A stretch of DNA of 64,000 bases from Akkermansia muciniphila. Lineage in GTDB: Bacteria > Verrucomicrobiota > Verrucomicrobiia > Limisphaerales > UBA9464. Shown one piece after another: positions 39,424 to 49,493 of the stretch. The stretch spans positions 1-64,000 of the forward strand of contig CAMCYJ010000006.1 of the NCBI GenBank assembly GCA_945883815.1, read 5' to 3'. How positions within the stretch are numbered: position 1 is the stretch's first letter; every line of letters begins with the position of its first letter. A program made the position numbers and the translations under genes. The notes below the pieces were generated by a model, which worked only from the letters and a program-made list of their open reading frames with translations, was not told the origin of the DNA and did no database searches.

Positions 39424-40497
39424 TTACAAGTCGATCCAGGATCCGGTGGCGGCCGAGTGCAAGGCCGCGTCCATGACGGCCTGGGTTTGGGCGCCGTCAT
39501 GGAAGGTGACGCTGCAGGGGCGCTGTTCGCGGATAGCGTGGATGAATTCCACGGCCTGATCGTAGCGGAAGGACACCAGCGGATCGCCCACCCCCGGATC
39601 GCGCGGTGAACCGGGCCATACCCAGAATTCGCGGGGCACGGACAGGGGAGCCATGCCAGGTCCGCCGAGCTTGCCAAACTGCAGTTCGTTCCACTTGCCG
39701 GTGGTGAACTCGAAGCTGGCCTCGCTGCCGTTGATTTCCACGTAGTCGAGGCTGCGCCAGCTCTCGTTGCGGCCGCTGGCCAGCTTCGAGCTTTCCAGCA
39801 CGCCGGTGGCACCATTGTGGAAGTCGGCCAGGATGCCCACCCAGTCGTCGGTGTCGTTGGGCTTACCGTAGCGAATCGGGGTGAGGTTCTTGACGTGGGC
39901 CACCATGCGCTTCATGGGGCCGATCAGGTGATGGGCGAAATTGATGCGGTGGCTGAGCATGTCACCCAGTTCGCCCGTTCCGGCGAGTTTCTTGACCATG
40001 CGCCAACCCAGGTTGCGGGTGCCCCAGTCTTGCAGTCGGCAGGAGCGGTAATGACGAGGCTCGCCGAGATCACCCTGGTCGATGAGGTGGCGCAAGTAGC
40101 GCATGGCCGGCACGAAGCGGTAGGTGAAGGCCGTCATGTGGCGCACGCCCGCCGCGTCGGCGGCCCGGGCCATGGTGCGGGCTTCTTCGGCCGCCATGGC
40201 GATGGGCTTCTCGCAAAGGATGTGCTTGCCGGCCGCGATGGCGGCCATGGCGATGGGGAAGTGCAGGAAGTTGGGCGTGGCGATGATGATCGCGTGCACG
40301 TCGTCGCGGGCCAGCAGTTGGTGGTAGTCGGTGGTGGTGACGGTGCATCCGGTGGCCGCGCTGGCCCGTTGCAAGGTGCCGGCATCGCTGTCGCACAGGG
40401 CGGCGACGCGGACGTCGGGGCAAAGAGCCAGGCCGGGGAGGTGGTTCTGCAGAGTGATTCCGCCGCAGCCGATGATGCCGATTCCAAGGATGCTCAT
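39424..40497 (-). CDS. Gfo/Idh/MocA family oxidoreductase
   Basis: GIGIIGCGGITLQNHLPGL..., GKHILCEKPIAMAAEEARTM. Confidence 0.9.
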   Translation of the reverse strand: MSILGIGIIGCGGITLQNHLPGLALCPDVRVAALCDSDAGTLQRASAATGCTVTTTDYHQLLARDDVHAIIIATPNFLHFPIAMAAIAAGKHILCEKPIAMAAEEARTMARAADAAGVRHMTAFTYRFVPAMRYLRHLIDQGDLGEPRHYRSCRLQDWGTRNLGWRMVKKLAGTGELGDMLSHRINFAHHLIGPMKRMVAHVKNLTPIRYGKPNDTDDWVGILADFHNGATGVLESSKLASGRNESWRSLDYVEINGSEASFEFTTGKWNELQFGKLGGPGMAPLSVPREFWVWPGSPRDPGVGDPLVSFRYDQAVEFIHAIREQRPCSVTFHDGAQTQAVMDAALHSAATGSWIDL

Positions 40498-40639
40498 GTA
40501 CGTGGTGCCTCACGCTACCCGCGGAATCTCCGGAACCCAACCCTGAGATTCACCGGAGAGGTCCGGTCTCTGAACCGTGGGCTTGGCTGCGGGTGTGGGC
40601 GGTGACTATGCTCTTCGCACATCCCCGCTCCTCGAAGGC

Positions 40640-43600
40640 ATGAATCCTTGGCCCGTGCTCAGCCGTGCTTGCGTCCTGAATCCGTGGGGCGCTTGGGTTG
40701 TTTGGCTGATCTCCGGCTGGGTGACAGCGGCGCTCATGGCGGAGCAACCGTCGCGTCGAGTGGGTTTCCTGCGCCTCGAAGCCACCCAGACCGGCGTCAC
40801 CTTCTCCAACACCGTTCCCGCTGCACGACACCTCACCAACCAACTGCTGCTCGACGGGTCCGGGGTGACTGTCGCCGATGTGGATGGGGATGGACTCCTG
40901 GATGTGTTCTTCGGGGCCGCCGGTGGCCGTTCCTCGCTGTGGCGCAATCGGGGCGAGTGGCGCTTTGAGGACATCACCGACAAGGCCTTCCCGCAGCGAC
41001 TGGAATCTCTCGGCGGGGATGTGACGGGTGTGGCCGCCGCCGATGTGACCGGGGATGGCCGGCCCGATCTGGTCCTCAACACCCATGCCGATGGGGTGCG
41101 CATTTTGATCAATGACGGGCAGGGATCGTTTCGATTGCGCCCCTTTCCTCAGGTCTCTGCGCGCGGGGGGCATTCGCTGGCGTTGGCCGACGTGGATGGC
41201 GATGGCTGGATCGATTTGTATGTCTCCAACTACCGCCAGAAGGCCCTGATGGACATGCCCAATGCGCGGGCCACATTTCGGCGCGAGGGAGATCGAACCG
41301 TGGTGGCCACCATCGATGGCCGTCCAACTTCAGCGCCCGACCTGACCAATCGCTTTGAGGTCAACGGCTCCGGAGGCATCGAAGAACTCGGAGAACCCGA
41401 TGTCCTGTACCGGAATGATCGAGGCACCGGATGGGTGGCCGTGCCCTGGACCGAGGGCGCGTTCCTGGATGCCGCAGGCAAACCCCTTCCGCATCCTCCC
41501 TTCGAATGGGGATTGGCGGCCCAGTTCTGCGATCTCAATGGCGAAGGGAAGCCGGACTTGTACGTTTGCAATGATTTCCAGTCGCCCGATCGGATTTGGC
41601 TCAACGAGGGCGGTGGCGGGAAAGTGCGTTTCCGGGCCGCACCGCCGGCGATGGTGCGGCACACGAGTTTGTTTTCGATGGGGGTTGATTTCGCGGACCT
41701 CAATCAGGACGGCCGCTGGGACTTCACCGTGCTCGACATGCTTAGTCCCGACCCCGTGCGCCGGTTGACCTTGCTCGATGGGTCTCCCACGGTGGCCATC
41801 GATCCGGCCGATCCGTTGTCTCAAACCCAGCACGATGCCAACACGCTGTTCGTGCAGCGACCGGACGGTTCGTTTGCCGAGATGGCGGCGTTTACGGGCA
41901 TCACGGCGACGGATTGGTCGTGGACCCCGGCCTTCATGGATGTGGACTTGGATGGTTTTCCGGACTTGCTGGTGACCACCGGCCAGGAACGCGGTTCGCG
42001 GGACCTCGATATCGCCGAGCAACTGAAGGCTTACCGGCGGACCGGTTTGCGGACCGACGCCCAACTCTTTCGGGAACGCCAGCGCTTCCCGAGGTTGTCG
42101 GTGCCCTTGCGGGCCTTCCGAAACCGCGGCGCTTCCGGCATGGATCGCCTGCCGGTGATGGAGGATTCGAGCGCGGCCTGGGGCTTCGATTTCGACGGGG
42201 TCAGCCACGGTCTGGCTTTGGGCGACTTGGACAATGACGGCGATTTGGATGTGGTGGTGAACCACTTCAATGCCCCGGCCGGGATGTATCGCAATGAAGC
42301 CCAGAGCGGGAGGGTGTCGGTGGTGCTTCAGGGACAGGCTCCCAATGTGCAAGCGGTCGGTGCGGTGCTGCGCTTTGCCTGGACGGGCCGTTCAAATGGT
42401 GTGCCGGTGCAACTGGCGCAGGTCACGGCCGGGGGGCGATATCTTTCGGGCGATGCCCCGGGCAAGACCTTTGCAGCGCCGGGTGCGGGATCCGGTCGCT
42501 TGGAGGTGCGGTGGCCTTCTGGCCGGATCACGGTGCACGAGGGGATTTCTTCCGGTGGGCCGACCCTGAAGATTCAGGAACCGGCTTCGACGGCGACATC
42601 GGCCCCGCCAACGCTTTCGACTGCGCCAGTGCCGACGTTGTTCGGGAAGGCGGACGCCGCGCCCCCTGGGAATCGGTGGCGCTTCGAGGCTCGGTCTTGG
42701 GGTGGTGCCTCGGGACCGGCGGGCCCGGAGGCCTTTGCTTCGCAGCCCTCGCTGCCACGGCGTTGGTTGCGATTGGGCTCTGCCTTGGCCGTCCATCGCG
42801 GTTCCTCCCTTCCGCGGGGACTTTGGGTCGGGAGATCGGGTGCCCGCGGATTGCAATACCGGGTGCCACCCGCCGACGCCCCGGTGCGCGAGGTGAGCCC
42901 AGGTTCCACCGAGGTGATGCTCGTGCCCGGAGTGGAGGGCGTTCTGGCGGTGTCGCTGGGGGCCTCTGCGAGCGGATCCGGGACGGGCTCTACGGGGCGT
43001 GTCGATTGGGTCTCAAAGGCCTCCAGTCAGCGTCAGTTCATCACCTCGGGAAACTTCGCGGTGGCTGCGGTTTCGGGTGAATTGCAGGGGATGCCCGCCG
43101 AGATCTTTCTCGGCGGTGCCGCGGTACCGGGACAATTTCCCACGGCGTCACCCAGTCAATGGTTTCGCCGCGTGGGTGAAGAATACCGTTCGGTTTTGTC
43201 GGCCCCGTTGGGCCTGGTGTCGGGTGCGCGATTTCTCAACGGGCCGTCGGGTCCTGCGACGGAAATGGTGTGCGTGTCGGACTGGGGTTCTCCCCGCATG
43301 TTTCGTCGTCGTGGAGACACTTGGGAGGCCATGGATCCGATGGTGTCTGCGCCGGGCGACGCCGAGTCATCCCTGCCGCTGAGTCGCTGGACGGGTCAAT
43401 GGCAGCGACTCGAAGTCAGTGACCTGGACGGCGATGGGCAGGAAGACTTGATTCTGGGCAACTGGGGCCTCAACGGGTGGCAGTCGTTGATGGCGGGACC
43501 TCCGCGGTCGCCGGCCGGCCCGGTTCGGGAATTGCACCTCTTCCACGGGGCTTGGAACCAAGACGGTGTCACCGGGTGTCTGGAGGCTTACACAGCTCTC

Positions 43601-44131
43601 GACGGGCGCATCCTTCCCATGCGGGGCTTGCAAGAGATTGGGCCATTGTTTCCCGGCATCGCCGAGCGGTTCACCACCCATCGGGCTTACGCGCTGGCCA
43701 CCGTGGAGGCCATTCTGGAAGGCCTGCCCTCGGCCAAAGTTTCTGCGCGCTGGCTCAGCTCGCTGGTGCTGCTGCGCCGCGGTGAGGGGTTCGAGGCGCG
43801 CCCGTTGCCGGATGCCGCCCAATTGGGGCCAATCCGGGCCATCGCACCCGGTGATTTCAATGGCGACGGACGCCGTGACTTCTTCGTGGCCATGGGCTTC
43901 GCGGGTCATGGGTTCCGAGGGTCTCGCGATGATGCCGGCGAGGGCTTGTTCTTGTTCGGTCGGGGTGACGGAAGCTTCGAGTCGGTGCCTTCCGGCTCGC
44001 TGGGCTTCCGCTTGCTCGGAGAACCGCGCGATGTGGTGGCCGAAGATTGGAATGGGGACGGGGTGAGTGATCTGGTGGTCAGTGAAGCCGACGGGGGGCT
44101 CCAGTGGATCCAGAGTCGCAAGGCCGATTGA
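40640..44131 (+). CDS. FG-GAP/VCBS repeat and ASPIC/UnbV (CRTAC1-like) secreted protein
   Basis: Repeated DVDGDG(L/W)DxxF, DLNQDGRWD, DLDNDGDLDVVVN motifs; ASPIC/UnbV-like RLEVRWPSGRITVHEGI. Confidence 0.87.
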   Translation: MNPWPVLSRACVLNPWGAWVVWLISGWVTAALMAEQPSRRVGFLRLEATQTGVTFSNTVPAARHLTNQLLLDGSGVTVADVDGDGLLDVFFGAAGGRSSLWRNRGEWRFEDITDKAFPQRLESLGGDVTGVAAADVTGDGRPDLVLNTHADGVRILINDGQGSFRLRPFPQVSARGGHSLALADVDGDGWIDLYVSNYRQKALMDMPNARATFRREGDRTVVATIDGRPTSAPDLTNRFEVNGSGGIEELGEPDVLYRNDRGTGWVAVPWTEGAFLDAAGKPLPHPPFEWGLAAQFCDLNGEGKPDLYVCNDFQSPDRIWLNEGGGGKVRFRAAPPAMVRHTSLFSMGVDFADLNQDGRWDFTVLDMLSPDPVRRLTLLDGSPTVAIDPADPLSQTQHDANTLFVQRPDGSFAEMAAFTGITATDWSWTPAFMDVDLDGFPDLLVTTGQERGSRDLDIAEQLKAYRRTGLRTDAQLFRERQRFPRLSVPLRAFRNRGASGMDRLPVMEDSSAAWGFDFDGVSHGLALGDLDNDGDLDVVVNHFNAPAGMYRNEAQSGRVSVVLQGQAPNVQAVGAVLRFAWTGRSNGVPVQLAQVTAGGRYLSGDAPGKTFAAPGAGSGRLEVRWPSGRITVHEGISSGGPTLKIQEPASTATSAPPTLSTAPVPTLFGKADAAPPGNRWRFEARSWGGASGPAGPEAFASQPSLPRRWLRLGSALAVHRGSSLPRGLWVGRSGARGLQYRVPPADAPVREVSPGSTEVMLVPGVEGVLAVSLGASASGSGTGSTGRVDWVSKASSQRQFITSGNFAVAAVSGELQGMPAEIFLGGAAVPGQFPTASPSQWFRRVGEEYRSVLSAPLGLVSGARFLNGPSGPATEMVCVSDWGSPRMFRRRGDTWEAMDPMVSAPGDAESSLPLSRWTGQWQRLEVSDLDGDGQEDLILGNWGLNGWQSLMAGPPRSPAGPVRELHLFHGAWNQDGVTGCLEAYTALDGRILPMRGLQEIGPLFPGIAERFTTHRAYALATVEAILEGLPSAKVSARWLSSLVLLRRGEGFEARPLPDAAQLGPIRAIAPGDFNGDGRRDFFVAMGFAGHGFRGSRDDAGEGLFLFGRGDGSFESVPSGSLGFRLLGEPRDVVAEDWNGDGVSDLVVSEADGGLQWIQSRKAD

Positions 44132-44196
44132 CGCTCTGCAGGCGACCCGCCCACGACGGGGGAAGAGGGCGCGGGAACCTCAGCCCGGATTCCGTC

Positions 44197-45015
44197 TCAG
44201 AATACCGCGCCCAACCATTGACCGCGCCAAGCCGTGACCGCGTGGCCTAGGAGTCGAACCCGATCGCCCCGGAGTTCTACCCCCACGGTGCCTCCCCGGG
44301 CGCTGGCCTGAAAACCCGTCATCGCGGTGCGTCCGAGTCGATTGGACCAGTGGCAGGCCAGGGTGCAATGGGCCGATCCGGTGACCGGATCTTCGTCGAT
44401 CCCGACTGCGGGCGCGAAGAAGCGGCTGACAAAGTCGGCATCGGCATGGTCGGAGCGGGCCGTCACGATGACGCCGCGCACAGGAAACGCGGCGAGGGCT
44501 TTGAAGTCGGGCGTCAGGCGGCGGACCTCCTCGGCACTCGCCACTTCGACCAACAGGTCTTCACGGCTCCGCCCCACCCAGACGGCTGGGGCTCCCAGAG
44601 CCTCCAGAAGCCCTGGAGGCACGGGTGTTGCCTGGGCGGGCTGGGCCGGAAAATCCATGGCGATGCGGGCGTTCCCGGATGGACTGTCTTCGAGGCGGCA
44701 ATGGAGTGGGCCGCTGCGGGTTTCAAAGTACAGAGGCTGTGAGGCGGGCGCCTCTCCTGCTTCCCACAACGCGTGCGCCGTGGCGAGGGTGGCGTGGCCG
44801 CACAAGTCCACTTCGGCCTTGGGTGTGAACCAGCGGAGCCGCCAACGACCTTCGCTCAAGGGCACCGCAAAGGCCGTCTCGGACAAGTTGAGTTCGGCGG
44901 CGACCGATTGCATCCAGGCGGTGGTCGCGTCCAGGCCCGGAAGACACACGGCCGCAGGGTTGCCACGGAAGGCTTCCCGAGTGAATGCGTCCACGACGCA
45001 GAGGGGCAGGGGCAT
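44197..45015 (-). CDS. PhzF family (phenazine biosynthesis-like isomerase) protein
   Basis: VDAFTREAFRGNPAAVCLPG, SETAFAVP, RWFTPKAEVDLCGHATLATAHAL, DPVTGSAHCTLACHW. Confidence 0.92.
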   Translation of the reverse strand: MPLPLCVVDAFTREAFRGNPAAVCLPGLDATTAWMQSVAAELNLSETAFAVPLSEGRWRLRWFTPKAEVDLCGHATLATAHALWEAGEAPASQPLYFETRSGPLHCRLEDSPSGNARIAMDFPAQPAQATPVPPGLLEALGAPAVWVGRSREDLLVEVASAEEVRRLTPDFKALAAFPVRGVIVTARSDHADADFVSRFFAPAVGIDEDPVTGSAHCTLACHWSNRLGRTAMTGFQASARGGTVGVELRGDRVRLLGHAVTAWRGQWLGAVF

Positions 45016-45056
45016 GCGCCGAGGTTGTGTGCCGGAGTTGAGTTTCGGGCGTTGGC

Positions 45057-45079
45057 GTCTAGACGTGGGCGGTCTAGAC
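45057..45079. repeat. Two GTCTAGAC palindromes 15 bp apart
   Basis: GTCTAGAC at 45057-45064 and 45072-45079 between phzF-like start and moxR stop. Confidence 0.9.
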
Positions 45080-45087
45080 GTTGGCGT

Positions 45088-46074
45088 TTAGGGAACGGGC
45101 AGTTCGTCGAAGAGGCGCTGGACGATGTCTTCCGAGGTCTTCTCTTCGGCCTCGGCCTCGTAGGTCAAGGTGATCCGGTGACGCAGCACATCCATGCCAA
45201 TGCTCTTCACATCTTGCGGCGTCACATAACCGCGGCCACGGATGAAGGCGTGGGCTTTGGCCGCCAAGGTCAGCGCAATGGTGGCCCGCGGACTCGCACC
45301 CATTTGGATGAGGTCCTTGAGCTTCAGCTTGTAGGCCTCGGGATCGCGGGTCGCACACACCACGTCGACGATGTAGTCCTTCACCTTGTCATCGATGTAG
45401 AGCTCATTGATGACTTGCCGGGCCTTGAGAATGGTCTCCGGCTGGATGACCGGTTCCACGGTCGGATGTCCCGAGGTGCGCGCCATGAGGTCGAGGATCA
45501 GGCGTTCTTCTTCGCGGGACGGATAGCCCACCTTCAGCTTGAGCATGAAGCGGTCGACCTGCGCTTCAGGCAGCGTGTAGGTGCCCTCTTGTTCGATGGG
45601 GTTTTGGGTGGCCAGCACCAAGAACGGGTCGGGGAGCTTGTAGGTTTGGTCGCCTATGGTGACTTGTCGCTCCTGCATGGCTTCCAGCAGGGCCGACTGC
45701 ACCTTGGCCGGCGCGCGATTAATTTCGTCGGCGAGCACCAAATTGGCGAAGACCGGACCCTTGCGCGTGGTGAAGCCGCCGGCCGGGTTGTAGATTTGGG
45801 TTCCGACGACGTCGGCCGGGAGCATGTCGGGCGTGAACTGGAGCCGTGAGAACTTCACGTGCATGGCCGTGGCCAGCGTCTTGACCGAGAGGGTCTTGGC
45901 CAAGCCGGGTACGCCTTCGAGGAGCACGTGGCCGTTGGCCAAGAGTCCGATCACCAGGCGCTCGACGAGGTATTTCTGGCCGACGACGCAGCGGTTGATC
46001 TCCGTCATCAAGGTCGGCAGGAAGGCGCTGGCCTCCTGCACGGCAGCATTCAAGGCGGGCACTCCGGAATTCAT
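45088..46074 (-). CDS. MoxR-family AAA+ ATPase
   Basis: GHVLLEGVPGLAKTLSVKTLA (Walker A), LADEINRAPAKVQSALLEAMQE, ATQNPIEQEGTYTLPEAQ. Confidence 0.93.
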   Translation of the reverse strand: MNSGVPALNAAVQEASAFLPTLMTEINRCVVGQKYLVERLVIGLLANGHVLLEGVPGLAKTLSVKTLATAMHVKFSRLQFTPDMLPADVVGTQIYNPAGGFTTRKGPVFANLVLADEINRAPAKVQSALLEAMQERQVTIGDQTYKLPDPFLVLATQNPIEQEGTYTLPEAQVDRFMLKLKVGYPSREEERLILDLMARTSGHPTVEPVIQPETILKARQVINELYIDDKVKDYIVDVVCATRDPEAYKLKLKDLIQMGASPRATIALTLAAKAHAFIRGRGYVTPQDVKSIGMDVLRHRITLTYEAEAEEKTSEDIVQRLFDELPVP

Positions 46075-46247
46075 TGTCAGGATGGATGGCACAGTTGGCG
46101 GGTCGGGAGCAAGTCCGTCGGACTGATGCGCAAGCCGGGTGATGCCGTTTCTCAGAGGCCTGCCTGTTGAAAACCTCGAAACGACTGCCTGCGGGTTGCC
46201 AGCGTTTCGGGCGCGACCCGTGGGCGATCTCGGGCTTCAATGGGGCC

Positions 46248-46901
46248 ATGACGACGGTGTTCATCGCGACGGGCAATGCCCACAAGGTGGAGGAAATTCG
46301 GGCGGTCTTGGGTGGGGCGGGGCGGGTATTCCTATGCCAGCAAGATGCCCCGGTCCGGTTGGAGCCTGAGGAAAATGGCAGCACCTTCCGGGAGAATGCC
46401 CGCATCAAGGCGCTCACTTGGGCGACGTATTTGGCGATCGACGTTTGCAACATGGGGGTGCAGTGGGTGTTGGCGGATGATTCGGGTCTGGAAGTCGATG
46501 CCTTGAACGGAGCGCCCGGGGTTCACTCGGCCCGCTTCGCGGCGCTGGACTCGGGTCGCCCCGGCAACTCGCCTGATTCTGAGAACAACGCCAAACTCCT
46601 GCGCCTGATGGAGGGGATCATTCCGGAACGCCGGACCGCCCGCTTCCGCTGCGCCTTGGCCCTCACTCCGGTGCTGGCCGGCTTGGATGCCGCGGCCATG
46701 GCGGCTGGCACCCGCGATTTCGATGGAGTGTGTGAAGGTCGCCTGCTGGCTCAGCCCTCGGGAGCCGGAGGCTTTGGTTACGACCCACTCTTTGTGCCTC
46801 AGGGATGGGATCGTCCGTTTGCTGAACTGGGCGCCGAGGTGAAGAACCAACTCAGTCATCGGGCCCGGGCGCTGGCGGCCCTGAGTGCCGGGTGGGTCTA
46901 A
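46248..46901 (+). CDS. rdgB: RdgB/HAM1 family non-canonical purine NTP pyrophosphatase
   Basis: VFIATGNAHKVEEIRAVL, STFRENARIKA, LADDSGLEVDALNGAPGVHSARFA, GFGYDPLFVP; ATG at 46248. Confidence 0.93.
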   Translation: MTTVFIATGNAHKVEEIRAVLGGAGRVFLCQQDAPVRLEPEENGSTFRENARIKALTWATYLAIDVCNMGVQWVLADDSGLEVDALNGAPGVHSARFAALDSGRPGNSPDSENNAKLLRLMEGIIPERRTARFRCALALTPVLAGLDAAAMAAGTRDFDGVCEGRLLAQPSGAGGFGYDPLFVPQGWDRPFAELGAEVKNQLSHRARALAALSAGWV

Positions 46902-46919
46902 TCCGGAACGATCCCGGGA

Positions 46920-49115
46920 TCAGAATCCCAGGCGTGTTCCGATCTGGTAGGTCAGGAAGGCCAAGATCCAGGCCAGCGAGGTCATGTACACGGTTTGGAA
47001 GATCGGCCACTTCCAGGAGTTGGTCTCGCGGCGCACCACAGCCACGGTGCTCACGCACTGCATGGCGAAGACGTAGAAGACCATCAGGGTGATGCCGGTC
47101 AGGGGCGTGTACATGGCGCGGCCATCGGAGCGGCGCTCGGACTTCATCACCTCGGCCAGGCTGGCCGTGTTCTCGCCATCACCCCCGACGTTGTAGACCA
47201 CGGACAAGGTGCTTACGAACACCTCCCGGGCAGCGAAGGAAGTGACGATGCCGATGCCGATCTTCCAATCGAAACCCAACGGCTTGAGGGTGGGCTCGAT
47301 GGCCCGGCCCAACCGACCGGCGAAGGATTGCCGCAGTTTCTCGCCGGCTTCTTCGTGGTCCAGTTGCAGCCCGGTTTCGGTTTCCGCAGGGGTGGGTGGG
47401 TTGGAGACCGATTGTTTCCACTGGGCCCGGCGCTGGCTGAATTGTTCTTCGAGTTCGCTGGAGCGGGGGTAGGTGGCGAGGAACCACAGGAGGATATTGA
47501 TCCCCAGGATCACCGTGCCAGCGCGGCGCAGGAAGAGCTTGGAGCGGTCCCACATTTGCCGCAGCACCGCGCCGAGCATGGGGCGTTTGTAGGGCGGCAA
47601 TTCGAGGATGAGCATGGGCGGTTCGCCGCGAAGGAGGGTCTTCTTGAAGATCCAGGCCATGCCGAGCGCTCCGGCGATGCCGAGCAGGTACATCATCAGC
47701 AAGGTGAGTCCGGGCCAGCCGTTGCGCTGCGGGATGCAGGCGGCGATGAGCACCGTGTACACCGGAAGGCGGGCCGAGCAGCTCATGAGCGGCGCCACCA
47801 AGATCGTGGCCAAGCGATCCTGGCGGGTCTCAATGGTCCGGGTGGCCATGATGCCCGGAATGGCACAGGCGAACGACGAGAGCATGGGGATGAAGCTCTT
47901 GCCGTGCAGTCCGACCCGGCTCATCAGGCGGTCCATCAAGAAGGCGGCCCGGGACATGTAGCCGGTGTCTTCCAGTAGGCCGATGAAGAGGAAGAGCAGG
48001 CAGATCTGAGGCAGGAAAATCACCACCGACCCCACGCCGGCGATGGCTCCTCGGGTGATCAGGTCGTTGAGATCGCCCGGGGGCATGCTCGAGCCGACCC
48101 ATTGGGCCAAGGCGTCGACGGCCGCCTCAATGCCGTCCATGGGGTACTGCGCCAGCCAGAAGATGGACTGGAACATCAAGGCCATCACCGCCACGAAGAT
48201 GAGCAGTCCCCAGACGCGGTGGGTCACGACGCGGTCGATCCGGTCGGAGAGGAGTTCGCCCGGCGGGGCCGTCTCGCGGGTGACGTGCTGCTCAATGGCG
48301 AAGAGTCGGGCGTAGCGGGCTTCGATGGCGGCGCTGCGCCAGTCCACACCGGCCGCTTCGAGGCGTTGGCGAGCCAATTGGACTTGCTGGATCAGGGTCT
48401 CGGGATATCGCGGACTGCCCGTGCCTCCTTCTGTGCTGAGCGCTCGTTCATCGCTCAGGACGAGCAGTGCCTCGGCGGCGGCCAGACGGGATCGATGGGG
48501 AAAGTGGCCCTCGAGGGCGGTCTCGATGGCCTGGGCCTCGCGACCGAAGCCTTCGGGCAGTTCGTTGAACTCCCGGGGAATGACGTGGCGGGTTCCCGGC
48601 GTCTTGGCCTGGCTCCGCAGGGTTTGGCGGAGCACGTCCAGTCCTTCGCCCTCGCTTGCCACCATGGGAATCACCGGAACACCCAGCGCCTTGGACAAGG
48701 CCTCGGTGTCGATCTCATGCCCTTGATCGCGGGCGACGTCGATCATGTTGAGAACCAACAACGTCGGGTGTCCCAGTTCGATGACTTGGGTCGCGAAGTA
48801 GAGGTTGCGCTGGAGGTTGGAGGCATCGGCAACGATCACGACCAGATCCGGCGCGGGCACGTCGGCCACGCGTTGGAACAAGATGTCGCGGGCGATTTGC
48901 TCGTCGGGGGACTGCGGACTCAGGGAATAAGCTCCCGGGAGATCCAGAATGGTGACCGGATGGAGGGCGTCGGCTCCGGTGAGTACGCCTTCCTTGCGCT
49001 CCACCGTGACCCCGGCGTAGTTGCCGACGCGGGCCCTCAGGCCGGTCAGGGCATTGAACAGCGTGGTCTTGCCGCAGTTCGGGTTGCCGGTGAGGACGAC
49101 GGTGAAGGTCTTCAT
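46920..49115 (-). CDS. feoB: Ferrous iron transport protein B
   Basis: TVVLTGNPNCGKTTLFNALTGLRARVGNYAGVTVERKEG; DLPGAYSLSPQSPDE; multi-TM with nucleoside-recognition-like domains. Confidence 0.96.
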   Translation of the reverse strand: MKTFTVVLTGNPNCGKTTLFNALTGLRARVGNYAGVTVERKEGVLTGADALHPVTILDLPGAYSLSPQSPDEQIARDILFQRVADVPAPDLVVIVADASNLQRNLYFATQVIELGHPTLLVLNMIDVARDQGHEIDTEALSKALGVPVIPMVASEGEGLDVLRQTLRSQAKTPGTRHVIPREFNELPEGFGREAQAIETALEGHFPHRSRLAAAEALLVLSDERALSTEGGTGSPRYPETLIQQVQLARQRLEAAGVDWRSAAIEARYARLFAIEQHVTRETAPPGELLSDRIDRVVTHRVWGLLIFVAVMALMFQSIFWLAQYPMDGIEAAVDALAQWVGSSMPPGDLNDLITRGAIAGVGSVVIFLPQICLLFLFIGLLEDTGYMSRAAFLMDRLMSRVGLHGKSFIPMLSSFACAIPGIMATRTIETRQDRLATILVAPLMSCSARLPVYTVLIAACIPQRNGWPGLTLLMMYLLGIAGALGMAWIFKKTLLRGEPPMLILELPPYKRPMLGAVLRQMWDRSKLFLRRAGTVILGINILLWFLATYPRSSELEEQFSQRRAQWKQSVSNPPTPAETETGLQLDHEEAGEKLRQSFAGRLGRAIEPTLKPLGFDWKIGIGIVTSFAAREVFVSTLSVVYNVGGDGENTASLAEVMKSERRSDGRAMYTPLTGITLMVFYVFAMQCVSTVAVVRRETNSWKWPIFQTVYMTSLAWILAFLTYQIGTRLGF

Positions 49116-49119
49116 CGGT

Positions 49120-49341
49120 TCAGCGGACGAAGATTTTCTCGGCCTCCAATTTGCGGAGGGAGAGGTGGTAGTTCCGCAGCTTGATTTCGACGGGATCACC
49201 GAGCGGAGCAAAGCGCACCAGTTCCACTGGGGTGCCGGGAAGCAGTCCCATCTCCATCAGGCGGCCGCGCTGTTCTGGCGGGATGTCGATCCGGGCGACC
49301 ACCGCCCGTTCGCCGGGAGTCATTGTGGACAGTGGGCGCAT
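49120..49341 (-). CDS. feoA: FeoA-domain protein
   Basis: LSTMTPGERAVVARIDIPPEQRGRLMEMGLLPGTPVELVRFAPLGDPVEIKLRNYHLSLRKLEAEKIFV. Confidence 0.9.
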   Translation of the reverse strand: MRPLSTMTPGERAVVARIDIPPEQRGRLMEMGLLPGTPVELVRFAPLGDPVEIKLRNYHLSLRKLEAEKIFVR

Positions 49342-49390
49342 CGTGGCTAGGAGGCTAGGGATGGAACCTCCCCGAGGGCAAGGAGGGGGG

Positions 49391-49428
49391 TTGTCGGGAA
49401 CTTGTTGCCGATTGTCGGTGGGTTGCGG
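49391..49428 (-). promoter_or_regulatory. Candidate regulatory element upstream of feoA, copy 1
   Basis: ttgtcgggaacttgttgccgattgtcggtgggttgcgg; 26 of 38 positions identical to the element upstream of the second FeoA gene, about 50 nt from the start codon. Confidence 0.5.
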
Positions 49429-49493
49429 CTGCGATGGAGCCCTGAGACGGCCTGTGAGAACCGGACTCGGGTGCGCCAGTGCGGATTTCGCAA

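Noticed and set aside
45088-46074. MoxR-VWA (DUF58) chaperone operon
   Set aside because: Only the MoxR ATPase is present; neighbours are PhzF-like and RdgB, with no DUF58 or VWA gene in the window.
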